Source: Halomonas heilongjiangensis (GTDB lineage: Bacteria > Pseudomonadota > Gammaproteobacteria > Pseudomonadales > Halomonadaceae). From it: a stretch of 64,000 bases of DNA. This document shows positions 31,035-41,931 of this stretch, in pieces. The stretch covers positions 1 through 64,000 of the forward strand of contig NZ_PNRE01000052.1 of assembly GCF_002879645.1 (NCBI RefSeq). Reading direction: 5' to 3'. Under the pieces are notes generated by a model. The model ran no database searches, was not told where the DNA came from, and saw nothing but the letters and a program-made list of their open reading frames with translations. How positions within the stretch are numbered: position 1 is the first letter of the stretch; each line of letters opens with the position of its first letter. Position numbers and translations under genes: made by a program.

Positions 31035-32480
31035 TCACTGTTCCTGGCTGCTCTCCGTCAGGAAGGTGCGGCCGGCGGCGAAGGCGCCGACGATCACCAG
31101 GGCGCCGATGGTCGGGATCAGGTAGCCGTCGACCTGCGGGATGGTGCGCAGGAACACGAAGGAGACCGCCGCCGGGGCCACGAAGCGCACCAGGAAGCGC
31201 CAGGCGGTGAACCAGGTCTCGCTGGTGCGCATCTCCTTCATCACCTCGGAGGGGGTCAGGGCCCAGCCGGCGAACAGGGCGATCAGCAGGCCGCCCAGCG
31301 GCATGAAGATGTTGGTGAGCAGCTCGATGAAGTCGAAGGCGCTGCGGCCGAACAGGGCGTGGAACAGCGAGCCCTCGGCCCAGAGGTTGAAGCTGACCAC
31401 GGTGAGCAGGCCCAGTGCCCAGCTGGCCACCACCATGGCGAACACCGCCTGGGGGCGGGTCAGGTCGAAGCGCTCGACCAGGTAGGCGGCCACCGGCTCG
31501 ATCAGCGAGATCGAGGAGCTGATCGCCGCCCCCAGCACCAGGATGAAGAAGACGCCGCCGATCAGCGCACCGAAGGGCATCTCGGCGAAGGCCAGCGGCA
31601 GGGTGACGAACATCAGGCCGGGGCCCTGCCCCGGGGCCAGGTCGGCGCCGAACACCAGCGAGAAGATCGCCAGGCCGGCGACCATGGCCACGGCGGTGTC
31701 GACGATGGCGATGGCGATGGCGGTGCGGGTCAGCGAGGCCTCGCTGGACATGTAGGCGCCATAGGCCATGATCGCGCCCATGCCGAGGCTCAGGGTGAAG
31801 AACGACTGGCCCATGGCCTGCAGCCAGCCCTCGAGGCTCAGGTCGGCAATGTTGAAGGTGAACAGGAAGCTGGCCGCGGCGCCGAAGTCGCCGTTGGCGA
31901 TGCCATAGGCGAGCACCACCAGCAGGATCACGAACAGCGAGGGCATCATGATGCGCAGGCTGCTCTCGATGCCCTTGTGGATGCCCATGCCGACGATGAG
32001 GCCGGAGGCGATGATGAACAGGGTGTGGTAGAGGGTCAGCAGGCCCGGCGAGGCGAGCAGGGCATCGAAGCCGGCGCCGATGGTCTCGGCATCGGCCCCG
32101 GCGAGCGAGCCGGTGAGCATCTGCCAGGTGTAGTGGAGCGCCCAGCCGGCGATCACCGAATAGAAACTGAGAATCAGGAACGCCGAGGTGGCGCCCAGCC
32201 AGCCGATCGACTCCCAGGCCCGGGAGGTGCGGTGGGTCACGGTCAGGTGGCGCATGCCCATGATCGGGCTGCGGCGACTGTTGCGTCCGAGCATGGTCTC
32301 GGCGATCAGGATCGGGATGCCGACGGCGAAGATGGTCAGGGCATAGACCAGGATGAAGGCGCCGCCGCCGTTCTCGCCGGTGAGGTAGGGAAAGCGCCAT
32401 AGATTGCCGAGCCCCACCGCCGAGCCGACGGCGGCCAGCAGGAAGGTGCCCTTGTGTGTCCAGACGTTGTGCGTGCTCAT
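31035..32480 (-). CDS. NSS-family sodium-dependent transporter
   Basis: LeuT-fold Na+ symporter of 481 residues with about 12 membrane segments. The hallmark TM1 segment with the unwound Na+/substrate site is GSAVGLGNLWRFPYLTGENGGGAF (quoted as AVGLGNLWRFPYLTGENG, about residues 20-37). Further features are FTLSLGMGAIMAYGAYM (TM6 region, about 250) and AAISSSISLIEPVAAYLVE (TM8). Likely imports an amino acid or other small amine with Na+, suited to a halophile. It is upstream of livG on the same strand and might be co-transcribed with the amino-acid ABC genes. Confidence 0.9.
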   Translation of the reverse strand: MSTHNVWTHKGTFLLAAVGSAVGLGNLWRFPYLTGENGGGAFILVYALTIFAVGIPILIAETMLGRNSRRSPIMGMRHLTVTHRTSRAWESIGWLGATSAFLILSFYSVIAGWALHYTWQMLTGSLAGADAETIGAGFDALLASPGLLTLYHTLFIIASGLIVGMGIHKGIESSLRIMMPSLFVILLVVLAYGIANGDFGAAASFLFTFNIADLSLEGWLQAMGQSFFTLSLGMGAIMAYGAYMSSEASLTRTAIAIAIVDTAVAMVAGLAIFSLVFGADLAPGQGPGLMFVTLPLAFAEMPFGALIGGVFFILVLGAAISSSISLIEPVAAYLVERFDLTRPQAVFAMVVASWALGLLTVVSFNLWAEGSLFHALFGRSAFDFIELLTNIFMPLGGLLIALFAGWALTPSEVMKEMRTSETWFTAWRFLVRFVAPAAVSFVFLRTIPQVDGYLIPTIGALVIVGAFAAGRTFLTESSQEQ

Positions 32481-32657
32481 GAGGATTCCGGGTGTCCTGA
32501 TCGGCCTTGTGGGCCCTGGGGTGGCCTCGTGGGCCGGAGCGTTCCGCAGCGGGGCATGCCCCGACGTTGGCGCAACTTTGCGGCATTACCCGGGCGCCTG
32601 ACTAGTGGCCGATCGTTTAGGGTGCGTTAAGGGCACGCTATGGTATCGCCCCGGGGA

Positions 32658-32984
32658 TCAGTCCTGTGCGTCATCATCGCCCTCGCGGGTCTCGCGATGC
32701 GGCTCCAGGGCACGGCTGGCGTCGGGCAGGCGCACGGTGTCGCCCAGGGCGAGCTTGCCGTGGGACTTCATGCGCCGGCCGTTGCCCAGGGCGATGATGG
32801 CGACTACCTCGCCGATGCTGGTGCCGTCGACGTAGGCCTCGACCCTGACCCGCACGATGGCGCCCTCGTGACGGGCCGAGAGGATGTCGCCGGGCCCCGG
32901 GTCGGAGTGGCCCGCGGGGTCCCGTTCGAAGTGGTGCATGACGCTGTCGGCACCGGGGTCGTCCCAGTCCACATGCTTGTGCAT
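32658..32984 (-). CDS. Small soluble protein of unknown function
   Basis: Protein of 108 residues starting MHKHVDWDDPGAD at ATG 32982-32984 with GAGGAG upstream. The N-terminal 35 residues are His/Asp-rich; the centre is a short beta-rich segment (GAIVRVRVEAYVDGTSIGEVVAIIALGNGRRMKS, about 48-82, resembling a small OB- or KOW-like barrel), and the C terminus is charged (REGDDDAQD). No signal peptide. I do not recognise a family. Overall charge is strongly acidic, as usual in halophile cytosol. Monocistronic, between typA and the NSS gene. Confidence 0.65.
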   Translation of the reverse strand: MHKHVDWDDPGADSVMHHFERDPAGHSDPGPGDILSARHEGAIVRVRVEAYVDGTSIGEVVAIIALGNGRRMKSHGKLALGDTVRLPDASRALEPHRETREGDDDAQD

Positions 32985-33097
32985 GACGCGGTCTCCTCTG
33001 CTGGCGGATGGCGTGCGGTGGCCATGCGACCCCGCTTCCCTGAGCCTAGCCGAGCAGACGGGAATGCCAAGGGGGCGTCGCTTACGGTAGGGCACAG

Positions 33098-33124
33098 CAA
33101 AAGGCCCGCCGGGGAGGCGGGCCT
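33098..33124 (-). terminator. Rho-independent terminator of typA
   Basis: Stem AGGCCCGCC (33102-33110) with GGCGGGCCT (33116-33124), loop of five bases, followed on the minus strand by TTTTGCTG. Located 17 nt beyond the typA stop codon. Confidence 0.87.
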
Positions 33125-33140
33125 ATCGGGGTATCCAGCG

Positions 33141-34967
<1,827 letters not shown>

Positions 34968-35115
34968 GACGCGATCCTGCTGGGAAAAAGTGGGGACGCA
35001 TTATAGAGCCAGGGCGGTGGCCCCTACCAGCTCTGTCGGCGTGAATCGTGCGACACGAGGGCCGGGGCACGGGAATTCAGTGGCTTGGCGATGGCCGAAA
35101 ATGTCGCTGCCGAGG

Positions 35116-35144
35116 AAAAACGCCCCGCCCCACCGAGGGGGCGG
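35116..35144 (-). terminator. Rho-independent terminator of kbl
   Basis: Stem CCGCCCC (35125-35131) with GGGGCGG (35138-35144), followed on the minus strand by GCG and a T run (A run 35116-35120). Located just past the kbl stop codon. Confidence 0.75.
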
Positions 35145-35154
35145 AGTCGCGGGG

Positions 35155-36354
35155 TCAGCCGCCGTCGATGGCCAGGCGCTGCTTGACCCGGCCGAAGGCC
35201 GCCAGGGCGAACTCCAGGTCGTCGCGGGTCAGGGCGGCGGACATCTGGGTGCGGATGCGCGCCTTGCCCTTGGGGACCACGGGGTAGGAGAAGGCGGTGA
35301 CGTAGATGCCCTCCTCGAGCATGGCCTCGGCGAAGCGGCCGGCGACGGCGGCGTCGTGCAGCATCACCGGCACGATGGGATGCTCGCCGGGCAGCAGCTC
35401 GAAGCCGAGCCGCTCGAGCCCCTCGCGGAAGAAGGCGGTGTTGTCCTTGAGCCGGCGGCGCAGTTCAGCGGACTCGGAGGCCAGCTCCAGCGCCTTCAGG
35501 GCGCCGGCCACCACCGGCGGCGCGACGGTGTTGGAGAACAGGTAGGGGCGTGAGCGCTGGCGCAGCAGCTCGACCACCTCGCGCTTGCCGCTGGTGTAGC
35601 CGCCGCTGGCGCCGCCCAGTGCCTTGCCCAGGGTGCCGGTGGTGATGTCGATACGATCCATGCAGCCGCGGTACTCGTGCGTGCCGCGTCCGCCCTCGCC
35701 GAGGAAGCCGGTGGCGTGGCAGTCGTCGAAGTGCACCAGGGCGCCATGGCGCTCGGCCAGGTCGCAGATCTCGTCGAGCCGGGCGATGTAGCCGTCCATG
35801 GAGAACACGCCGTCGGTGGTGATCAGCTTGAAGCGGGCCCCGTCGCGGTCGGCGGCCTGGAGCTGCGCTTCCAGGTCGGCCATGTCGCTGTTGCGATAGC
35901 GGTAGCGCCTGGCTTTCGAGAGCCGTACGCCGTCGATGATGCTGGCGTGGTTGAGCTCGTCGGAGATCACCGCATCTTCCGGCCCGAGCAGGGTCTCGAA
36001 CAGCCCGCCGTTGGCGTCGAAGCAGGAGGGGTAGAGGATGGTGTCCTCGGTGCCGAGGAACTCGCTGAGCTTGTGCTCCAGCTGCTTGTGCAGGGTCTGG
36101 GTGCCGCAGATGAAGCGCACCGAGGCCATGCCGTAGCCCCACCGTGCGAGGCCCTCCGCGGCGGCGGCGTTGACCGCCGGGTGCTGGGCCAGGCCCAGGT
36201 AGTTGTTGGCGCAGAGGTTGAGCACCTCCTGGCCGGCATCGATGCCGACATGGGCCCCCTGGGGGGTGGTCAGCTGGCGCTCGTGCTTGTAGAGCCCGGC
36301 CGCGTCGATGGCGTCGAGCTCATCGCGCAGGTGCTGTTGAAAGGATCCGTACAT
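35155..36354 (-). CDS. kbl: Glycine C-acetyltransferase (2-amino-3-ketobutyrate CoA ligase)
   Basis: PLP enzyme of the alpha-oxoamine synthase family, 399 residues. It converts 2-amino-3-ketobutyrate plus CoA to glycine and acetyl-CoA. Motifs: [10 protein letters not shown] (about 51), DSFDANGG-like [30 protein letters not shown] (PLP-binding Asp/His), and the Schiff-base Lys in [13 protein letters not shown] (about 245). It follows tdh by one base; together they form the standard threonine-to-glycine operon. Confidence 0.95.
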   Translation of the reverse strand: MYGSFQQHLRDELDAIDAAGLYKHERQLTTPQGAHVGIDAGQEVLNLCANNYLGLAQHPAVNAAAAEGLARWGYGMASVRFICGTQTLHKQLEHKLSEFLGTEDTILYPSCFDANGGLFETLLGPEDAVISDELNHASIIDGVRLSKARRYRYRNSDMADLEAQLQAADRDGARFKLITTDGVFSMDGYIARLDEICDLAERHGALVHFDDCHATGFLGEGGRGTHEYRGCMDRIDITTGTLGKALGGASGGYTSGKREVVELLRQRSRPYLFSNTVAPPVVAGALKALELASESAELRRRLKDNTAFFREGLERLGFELLPGEHPIVPVMLHDAAVAGRFAEAMLEEGIYVTAFSYPVVPKGKARIRTQMSAALTRDDLEFALAAFGRVKQRLAIDGG

Positions 36355-36355
36355 G

Positions 36356-37384
36356 TCATGACTCCCAGTCGAGAACGACCTTGCTCGCTTCCCCGCTCAG
36401 CATGGCATCGAAGCCGCGCTGGAACTCGGTGTAGGGCAGGCGATGGGTGATCACCGGCGAGATGTCGAGCCCGGATTCGACCATCACCGACATCTTGTAC
36501 CAGGTCTCGTACATCTCGCGGCCGTAGATCCCCTTCAGCGTCAGCATGTTGAAGATCACGGTGTTCCAGTCGATGGCGATCTCCTCGGTGGGAATGCCGA
36601 GCATGGCCACCTTGCCGCCGTGGCACATGTTGGCCAGCATGTCGCGGAAGGCGGCGGGGCTGCCGGACATCTCAAGGCCCACGTCGAAGCCCTCGGAGAG
36701 CCCCAGTTCACGCTGCACGTCGGGGAGCTTCTCGTGGCGCACGTCCACGGTGCGAGTGGCGCCCAGGCGCTTGGCCAGTTCGAGGCGCCCCGGGTTGAGG
36801 TCGGTGACCACCACGTGGCGCGCACCGGCATGGCGGCACACCGCCGCGGCCATGGCACCGATCGGCCCGGCGCCGGTGATCAGCACGTCCTCGCCGAGCA
36901 GGTCGTACTGCAGGGCGGTATGCACGGCATTGCCCAGCGGATCGAACAGCGCGGCCACGTCGAGGTCGATACCCGGCTTGTGCTCCCAGACGTTGGACAT
37001 CGGCAGGGCCACGTACTCGGCGAAGGCGCCGGGGCGGTTGACCCCCACGCCACTGGTATGGGCGCACAGGTGGCGGCGGCCGGCCAGGCAGTTGCGGCAG
37101 CGCCCGCAGACCACGTGGCCCTCACCGGAGACGGTCTGCCCCGGATGGAAGTCGTTGACGTTGGAGCCGACCTCGACGATCTCGCCGACGAACTCATGGC
37201 CCACCACCATGGGCACGGGGATGGTCTTCTGCGCCCAGCTGTCCCAGTTGTAGATGTGCACGTCGGTGCCACAGATGGCGGTGCGCTTGACCCGGATCAG
37301 CACGTCGTTGATGCCGATCTCGGGGTCGGGGACCTCCTCCAGCCACAGGCCCGGTGCGGCCTCTCGCTTGATCAGTGCTTTCAT
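36356..37384 (-). CDS. tdh: L-threonine 3-dehydrogenase
   Basis: Zinc-dependent medium-chain dehydrogenase, 342 residues, oxidising L-threonine to 2-amino-3-ketobutyrate with NAD+. Catalytic-zinc ligands Cys38 (AICGTD) and His63/Glu64 (GHEF), structural-zinc cysteines in [15 protein letters not shown], and the Rossmann motif [11 protein letters not shown] are present. First gene of tdh-kbl. Divergent from an XRE-cupin regulator gene, whose product may control it. Confidence 0.95.
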   Translation of the reverse strand: MKALIKREAAPGLWLEEVPDPEIGINDVLIRVKRTAICGTDVHIYNWDSWAQKTIPVPMVVGHEFVGEIVEVGSNVNDFHPGQTVSGEGHVVCGRCRNCLAGRRHLCAHTSGVGVNRPGAFAEYVALPMSNVWEHKPGIDLDVAALFDPLGNAVHTALQYDLLGEDVLITGAGPIGAMAAAVCRHAGARHVVVTDLNPGRLELAKRLGATRTVDVRHEKLPDVQRELGLSEGFDVGLEMSGSPAAFRDMLANMCHGGKVAMLGIPTEEIAIDWNTVIFNMLTLKGIYGREMYETWYKMSVMVESGLDISPVITHRLPYTEFQRGFDAMLSGEASKVVLDWES

Positions 37385-37444
37385 GACCCTACCCCCTTCC
37401 TGGATGTGTGTGCGTCAGGGCCCTGGCAATCCGTCGCAAGGCGT

Positions 37445-37507
37445 TTAGTATGAAGGAACAGTTTCCAGTATCGCAGAATAAGTATCACATACAAGAATAT
37501 TTTCTTG
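37445..37507. promoter_or_regulatory. AT-rich divergent control region with a palindrome (tdh / XRE-cupin)
   Basis: Between the divergent genes lie CAAGAA (37492-37497) and TTCTTG (37502-37507), a 16-bp perfect palindrome, and a shorter dyad GGAA/TTCC around 37455-37466. This is the only AT-rich island of the spacer and the obvious place for a shared operator. The bound protein is unknown; the adjacent regulator is the first candidate. Confidence 0.5.
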
Positions 37508-37600
37508 CATAGTGGATTTCCGTCGTGAACGAGCCCGCGCCTTGCGGACACGAGACCCTGCGGCATGAGGCAAGCGCCGCACGAGCAAGAGGTGCCTTGA

Positions 37601-38191
37601 TTGAACGGTAGAACAGTCTCTCGGGATCAGCACGGCGAGACGGGCAGCCAGGTGCTCTCCAGCCGCGTGACCGAGCTGCGCAAGAAACGCAACCTGACCC
37701 TGGAGCAGCTGGCGGCCGCCTCGGGGGTCAGCCGCTCGATGCTCAGCCAGATCGAGCGTGGCCGGGCCAACCCTACCCTGGCGGTGACCCTGCGCATCGC
37801 CCAGGCCTTCGGCCTGAACATCGGCGACCTGGTGGATCAGCCCTGGACCGCCTCGCGGATCGAGATCGTGCGCAGTGACGATGCCAACCAGATGTTTCGT
37901 GACGACCAGGAGTGCCGGATCCGCACGCTGTCCCCGCTGCATCTGGAGAAGAGCGTGGAGTTCTACGAACTGCGCATCGCGCCCGGTGCCCGGCTGCACA
38001 GCGCGCCGCACTTCGAGGGCACCCGCGAGCTGCTGACGATCACCCGAGGCTGTGCCCGGGTGCAGGCCGGCGACAATCGCTGTGCGTTGAGTCCCGGCGA
38101 TTCGGCCCACTACCATGCCGACCAGGAACACACCATCGAGAACATCAGCGACGAGGAACTGGTGGGCTTCCTGGTCGTGACCTATCAGTGA
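37601..38191 (+). CDS. XRE-family regulator with C-terminal cupin domain
   Basis: Transcription factor of 196 residues: an N-terminal HTH (RVTELRKKRNLTLEQLAAASGVSRSMLSQIERGRANPTLAVTLRIA, about 22-67, in outline) joined to a small cupin (PGARLHSAPHFEGTRELLTITRGCARVQAG, about 128-160). It is a known architecture for regulators of amino-acid and polyamine metabolism. The start appears to be TTG 37601, with AAGAGG eight bases upstream; no ATG is available before the HTH. Divergent from tdh-kbl, so threonine degradation is the likely target (inference). Confidence 0.85.
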   Translation: MNGRTVSRDQHGETGSQVLSSRVTELRKKRNLTLEQLAAASGVSRSMLSQIERGRANPTLAVTLRIAQAFGLNIGDLVDQPWTASRIEIVRSDDANQMFRDDQECRIRTLSPLHLEKSVEFYELRIAPGARLHSAPHFEGTRELLTITRGCARVQAGDNRCALSPGDSAHYHADQEHTIENISDEELVGFLVVTYQ

Positions 38192-38233
38192 TGGCCGTGC
38201 ATGCCGCCCGCCGACGCTGCCGCGGCGTCAGCC

Positions 38234-38767
38234 TCATCGGTACTGGACCCGAGCCTGGCAGGCGTGCAGCCGCTCCAGCAGCTCGGGGAGGGCCTTGGCG
38301 TCCAGGGAGGGGTCGAAACCGCCGATACGGTCGAACCATTCCCGGGCCACGCACAGGGTATCGGCGGGGGACGAGCGGCTTAGCCATCGCCAGAGGCGGG
38401 GCGCCGGGCCGCGGGGCCGTGCGGGCAAGACCAGGACATCCCAGCGGTGATGCTCGAGCCCTTCGGCAACCGCGTCGAGCCAGTCGGCAGGAAGGGGCAG
38501 GGCCGACGCGAGAAAGACCAGCACCGCCCCCTGGCTGCGCGCCACCGCGGCATTGAGGCGGTCGCCCAACGGCCCGTCCTCGCGGGGTAGCAGGCGGGCG
38601 CCGAAGCGAGAGGCGAGGCCCGGTAGCCGCGGATCACCGGTGTCGTCGACCAGCAACAGCTCGATACGACCGTCCCGGCCTTTCAGCAGCTTGTGGAGAG
38701 CCGCCAGGCGTCGAGGGAGTACGGTGCCCGTGGCGCGGGCATCGAGGAAAATGCTGCAGGCGAACAT
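38234..38767 (-). CDS. Short GT-A glycosyltransferase-like protein
   Basis: Protein of 177 residues with a family-2-glycosyltransferase-like beginning: MFACSIFLDARATGTVLPRRLAAL, then ELLLVDDTGDP (nucleotide-sugar DD region near 38-48), and GDRLNAAVARSQGAVLVFLASALPLPADWLDAV (about 68-100, donor site with the DxD-equivalent altered to ASA). The C-terminal part has WFDRIGGFDPSL, the usual acceptor-loop motif. It is shorter than typical members (about 230 or more) and the metal-binding DxD is not intact, so it may be a remodelled or inactive version. Confidence 0.65.
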   Translation of the reverse strand: MFACSIFLDARATGTVLPRRLAALHKLLKGRDGRIELLLVDDTGDPRLPGLASRFGARLLPREDGPLGDRLNAAVARSQGAVLVFLASALPLPADWLDAVAEGLEHHRWDVLVLPARPRGPAPRLWRWLSRSSPADTLCVAREWFDRIGGFDPSLDAKALPELLERLHACQARVQYR

Positions 38768-39020
38768 GCTCGGGCGCGCTCCGCTGGGCTGGACACCATG
38801 CCATGGCGCCGGGGTCGAAACGCGGGCGTTCCCTGACCGGTGCCTTCATGTAATAGAGTGTAGTTTTTGGTTGTTGAACGTATCAATGTGTTTTCTGGGT
38901 GGAAATCCTGAAGAGCGAGCAGGAGTTCTGCCCTGTCGTCGCATGAGCCGCGGCATCAGAAGAAGGCAGCTTCGGCTGGGAATGCGCCTCGCCCCATGTT
39001 GGTGCGCATGGGTGCTTTTG

Positions 39021-39037
39021 TGCGCCAATTTGGTGCC
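39021..39037. promoter_or_regulatory. Putative NtrC-binding site upstream of glnA
   Basis: TGCGCCAATTTGGTGCC closely matches the NtrC palindrome TGCACC-N5-TGGTGCA in both arms. It sits about 150 bp upstream of the sigma-54 promoter, a normal enhancer distance. Confidence 0.75.
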
Positions 39038-39167
39038 TGTGAGGGGGCTCAAGGGGCTTCTGCTGGGCGGGCGTGGCTGTCTTGGTGCAGAGGCGTGCTC
39101 CGTGATTCGGAAAAATATTCAATGAAATCGTCTGGTTGCTATTTGCCCACGCCATGCTGGTGCAATT

Positions 39168-39184
39168 CTGGCACGCTGTCTGCA
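39168..39184 (+). promoter_or_regulatory. Sigma-54 promoter of glnA
   Basis: CTGGCACGCTGTCTGCA matches the -24/-12 consensus YTGGCACGRNNNTTGCW at 15 of 17 positions, including invariant GG and GC at the correct spacing. The expected start is near 39195, giving a leader of about 130 nt. Confidence 0.82.
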
Positions 39185-39322
39185 TTGATTTGGCCAGTGC
39201 CATGTTCGCGCATGGCGGTCGTGGGCAGTAGGCCTGCGACGTGCTAAAACTCTCGCTGGGACGACCAGCGCCAGTGGATCATCATCCCAACATATCGAGC
39301 CAAGCTCACAGTGGAGGACAAC

Positions 39323-40729
39323 ATGTCTGCCAAGACTCTCGCCCTGATCGAAGAACATGACGTCAAGTGGGTCGACCTGCGCTTCACCGACACCAAAGGC
39401 AAGGAGCAGCACGTCACCATTCCGTCCCGTGACGTCGACGAGGAGTTCTTCGAGAACGGGCAGATGTTCGACGGCTCTTCCATCTCCGGCTGGAAGGGAA
39501 TCAACGAGTCGGACATGATCCTGCGCCCGGAAGACGGTACCGCCTTCCTCGACCCCTTCACCGAAGATGCCACCCTGGTGCTGCGCTGTGACATCATCGA
39601 GCCGGCTACCATGCAGGGCTACGAGCGTGACCCGCGCTCCATCGCCAAGCGGGCCGAGGCCTACCTGCAGTCCAGCGGCCTGGGCGATACCGCCTTCTTC
39701 GGCCCGGAGCCCGAGTTCTTCATCTTCGACGAGGTGCACTGGAAGGCCGACATCGAAGGCGCCATGTACAAGATCTCCTCCGAAGAAGGTGCCTGGGCCA
39801 CCGACCGCCAGGTCGAGGGCGGCAACCTGGCGCACCGCCCGCGGGTCAAGGGTGGCTACTTCCCGGTGCCCCCGGTGGACAGCTTCCACGACATCCGTGG
39901 CGCCATGTGCAACACCCTGGAGGCCATCGGCCAGAGCGTCGAGGTGCATCACCACGAGGTGGCCAACGCCGGCCAGAACGAGATCGGCGTCAAGTTCAAC
40001 ACCCTGGTGAAGAAGGCCGACGAGCTTCAGGAGATGAAGTACGTCGTGCACAACGTGGCGCACGCCTATGGCAAGACCGCCACCTTCATGCCCAAGCCGC
40101 TGGTCGGCGACAACGGCAGCGGCATGCACGTCCACCAGTCGTTCTGGAAGGACGGCGTCAACCAGTTCGCCGGTGACGAGTACGCCGGTCTCTCCGAGAT
40201 GGCGCTCTACTACATCGGTGGCATCATCAAGCATGCCCGTGCGCTGAACGCCTTCACCAACGCCTCCACCAACTCCTACAAGCGTCTGGTGCCGGGCTTC
40301 GAGGCGCCGGTGATGCTGGCCTACAGCGCCCGCAACCGTTCCGCTTCCATCCGCATTCCCTACACCGCCAGCCCCAAGGGCAAGCGCGTCGAGTGCCGCT
40401 TCCCGGACCCGACCGCCAACCCCTATCTGTGCTTCGCGGCGATGCTGATGGCCGGCATCGATGGCATCAAGAACAAGATCCATCCTGGCGATGCCATGGA
40501 CAAGAACCTCTATGACCTGCCGCCGGAAGAGGGCAAGGCCGTGCCGACCGTGGCCAACAGCCTGGATCAGGCCCTGGAGGCGCTGGACGCCGATCGTGCC
40601 TTCCTCACCGAGGGTGGCGTCTTCACCGACGACATGATCGATGCCTACATCGAACTGAAGATGGAAGACGTGGAACGCATCCGCATGTCCACCCATCCGG
40701 TCGAGTTCGACATGTACTACAGCTGCTGA
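39323..40729 (+). CDS. glnA: Glutamine synthetase, type I
   Basis: Dodecameric ammonia-assimilating enzyme, 468 residues (glutamate + NH3 + ATP to glutamine). It has the N-terminal [18 protein letters not shown], the metal/ATP segments [31 protein letters not shown] and [20 protein letters not shown]. The adenylylation site Tyr397 is present in [10 protein letters not shown], marking a GSI-beta enzyme controlled by GlnE. Start ATG 39323 follows GGAGG. Promoter signals indicate sigma-54/NtrC control; ntrBC lie downstream. Confidence 0.97.
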   Translation: MSAKTLALIEEHDVKWVDLRFTDTKGKEQHVTIPSRDVDEEFFENGQMFDGSSISGWKGINESDMILRPEDGTAFLDPFTEDATLVLRCDIIEPATMQGYERDPRSIAKRAEAYLQSSGLGDTAFFGPEPEFFIFDEVHWKADIEGAMYKISSEEGAWATDRQVEGGNLAHRPRVKGGYFPVPPVDSFHDIRGAMCNTLEAIGQSVEVHHHEVANAGQNEIGVKFNTLVKKADELQEMKYVVHNVAHAYGKTATFMPKPLVGDNGSGMHVHQSFWKDGVNQFAGDEYAGLSEMALYYIGGIIKHARALNAFTNASTNSYKRLVPGFEAPVMLAYSARNRSASIRIPYTASPKGKRVECRFPDPTANPYLCFAAMLMAGIDGIKNKIHPGDAMDKNLYDLPPEEGKAVPTVANSLDQALEALDADRAFLTEGGVFTDDMIDAYIELKMEDVERIRMSTHPVEFDMYYSC

Positions 40730-40744
40730 TACGGCGTGCGGCCG

Positions 40745-40772
40745 ACCGTCCGGCCCTGCGGGGCCGGACGGT
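40745..40772 (+). terminator. Long hairpin after glnA
   Basis: A 12-bp perfect stem (ACCGTCCGGCCC at 40745-40756, GGGCCGGACGGT at 40761-40772) with a TGCG loop starts 15 nt after the glnA stop codon. No T tract follows, so it may stabilise the 3' end or act together with the next hairpin. Confidence 0.55.
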
Positions 40773-40798
40773 GCGACGACGCCTGATGCATTGACCGT

Positions 40799-40833
40799 AA
40801 AGGGGTTCCGCCATGGCGGAACCCCTTTCTTTC
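40799..40833 (+). terminator. Rho-independent terminator, glnA
   Basis: Nearly continuous palindrome: AAAGGGGTTCCGCC (40799-40812) pairs with GGCGGAACCCCTTT (40815-40828), followed by CTTTC. With A and T tails on both sides it may terminate in both directions. Confidence 0.75.
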
Positions 40834-40924
40834 GTACACTATCCAAGAAGCAGCAGGGGCAACCCAAATGAGCGACCAGGCCGGTGTCCCCGGATGACAT
40901 CGGCATCGACGCAGGGGGAGAGGC

Positions 40925-41497
40925 ATGAACAAGGTACTCGGGGTATTGGCGCTCGGGCTCGCGGTGAGTCTTGCGGCCCAGGCCCAGACCATCTACCGCA
41001 CCACCGATGCCCAGGGCAACGTGACCTTCACCGACAATCCCGAACGCGGCGGTGAAGAGGTCGAACTGACGCCGCTCACCGTGGTGCCCTCCCGCGAGGT
41101 GCGCCAGGAGCAGGTCGTGCCGCGGGTCGACGGCAGCCGTGCCGCGGCGGCCTCGCCGGGGCAGCCCTTCATGCCCTACGACAGCTTCCGGATCCTCGCG
41201 CCGGCCCATGAGGAGACGCTGCCCACCGGCCATGCCGGCAATGTCGAGGTCGAGCTCGGCATCGTGCCCGAGCTGCGCGAGGACCACCGGGTGCGGCTGC
41301 TGCTGAATGGCCAGGTCAGTCAGTCGGCGATGCACACCAGCGCCTTCATGCTCACCAACCTCGACCGCGGTGAGCATCAGTTGCAGGCCGAACTGCTCGA
41401 TGCCGGGGGTGAAGTCCGCCACCGCACCTCGCCGGTGACCCTCTACGTGCAGCGGGCCAGCGTCAACCTGCCCCAGAACCCCAACCGCCCCGATTAG
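40925..41497 (+). CDS. DUF4124 domain-containing exported protein
   Basis: Envelope protein of 190 residues: signal peptide MNKVLGVLALGLAVSLAAQAQ, then a DUF4124 domain (TIYRTTDAQGNVTFTDNPERGG, about 22-43), a linker, and an Ig-like beta domain (HAGNVEVELGIVPELREDHRVRLLLNGQ, about 101-128, ending VTLYVQRASV). Members commonly sit between glnA and the ntrB gene in gammaproteobacteria; their role is not established. Start ATG 40925 has GGGGGAGAGG upstream. Confidence 0.87.
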   Translation: MNKVLGVLALGLAVSLAAQAQTIYRTTDAQGNVTFTDNPERGGEEVELTPLTVVPSREVRQEQVVPRVDGSRAAAASPGQPFMPYDSFRILAPAHEETLPTGHAGNVEVELGIVPELREDHRVRLLLNGQVSQSAMHTSAFMLTNLDRGEHQLQAELLDAGGEVRHRTSPVTLYVQRASVNLPQNPNRPD

Positions 41498-41590
41498 CTG
41501 CCCCTTCGCCGGGCACCCCGGCCGTTGTGCCCGGACGGCAGCCCGAGGCCCTGTCGTGACGTGTCCCGTGACGACAGGGTCGTCGATCCC

Positions 41591-41770
41591 ATGGATCGCG
41601 CCGAGCGGATTCGCCGCCGCGTCGATCTGGAGTTCCAATCCCTCGACCCGCAGGAGCGGCGTCGCGAGAGGCGTCGCCTCGAGCGCCGTTCGCCCGTCCG
41701 TGACGAATTCAAGCGGCACCCGCCTCCCCGCTTCGACAGGCAACGACGCATCGCCCCCCATCACCCCTGA
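41591..41770 (+). CDS. Possible small basic protein
   Basis: A 59-residue frame, MDRAERIRRRVDLEFQSLDP followed by an Arg/Glu-rich helix and a Pro/His tail ending PHHP. Third-position GC is high as in real genes here, and the N-terminal helix looks plausible. The ribosome site is poor, and a GTG start at 41561 is an alternative. No family recognised. It may be a real small gene or a chance frame in the spacer before ntrB. Confidence 0.35.
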   Translation: MDRAERIRRRVDLEFQSLDPQERRRERRRLERRSPVRDEFKRHPPPRFDRQRRIAPHHP

Positions 41771-41862
41771 GGCCACGGCGGTCGCCTGCCTCGAGCCTTC
41801 ATTCCCGCTACTGGTGCAACGGGGCGACAGTCTGGCCTGCTTTCGTGCGTCTCCTGGTGTCA

Positions 41863-41879
41863 TGCACTATTGTGGTGCA
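41863..41879. promoter_or_regulatory. Putative NtrC-binding site upstream of ntrBC
   Basis: TGCACTATTGTGGTGCA is an almost perfect NtrC palindrome (TGCACC-N5-TGGTGCA). It lies about 55-70 bp upstream of the sigma-54 promoter. Another TGGTGC half-site is at 41928-41933. Confidence 0.78.
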
Positions 41880-41931
41880 CTAAGGGGGTGCATCAGGGCA
41901 CCGAAACGGCGCCAGGGCGCCCTTTCTGGTG

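Larger units (their letters stand above)
38768..39322. other. 555-bp regulatory region upstream of glnA
   Basis: No gene supported. It contains a palindromic NtrC site (39021-39037), several TGGTGC half-sites (around 39000, 39083 and 39157) and a sigma-54 promoter (39168-39184). The first 200 bp are unusually AT-rich for the window and show nothing else I can name. Confidence 0.65.

Noticed and set aside
30324..32402. Long plus-strand frame (692 codons) opposite livG and the NSS transporter
   Set aside because: Shadow of well-supported genes on the other strand; composition is that of antisense membrane-protein sequence.
38883..39203. Small Cys/Asn-rich frames on the minus strand upstream of glnA
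   Set aside because: They overlap the sigma-54 promoter and NtrC site and lack start signals; composition follows the AT-rich regulatory DNA.
39119..41863. Very long open frame (over 900 codons) on the minus strand across glnA and the DUF4124 gene
   Set aside because: It is antisense to glnA, has no family resemblance, and arises because high-GC coding sequence leaves the opposite strand free of stops.
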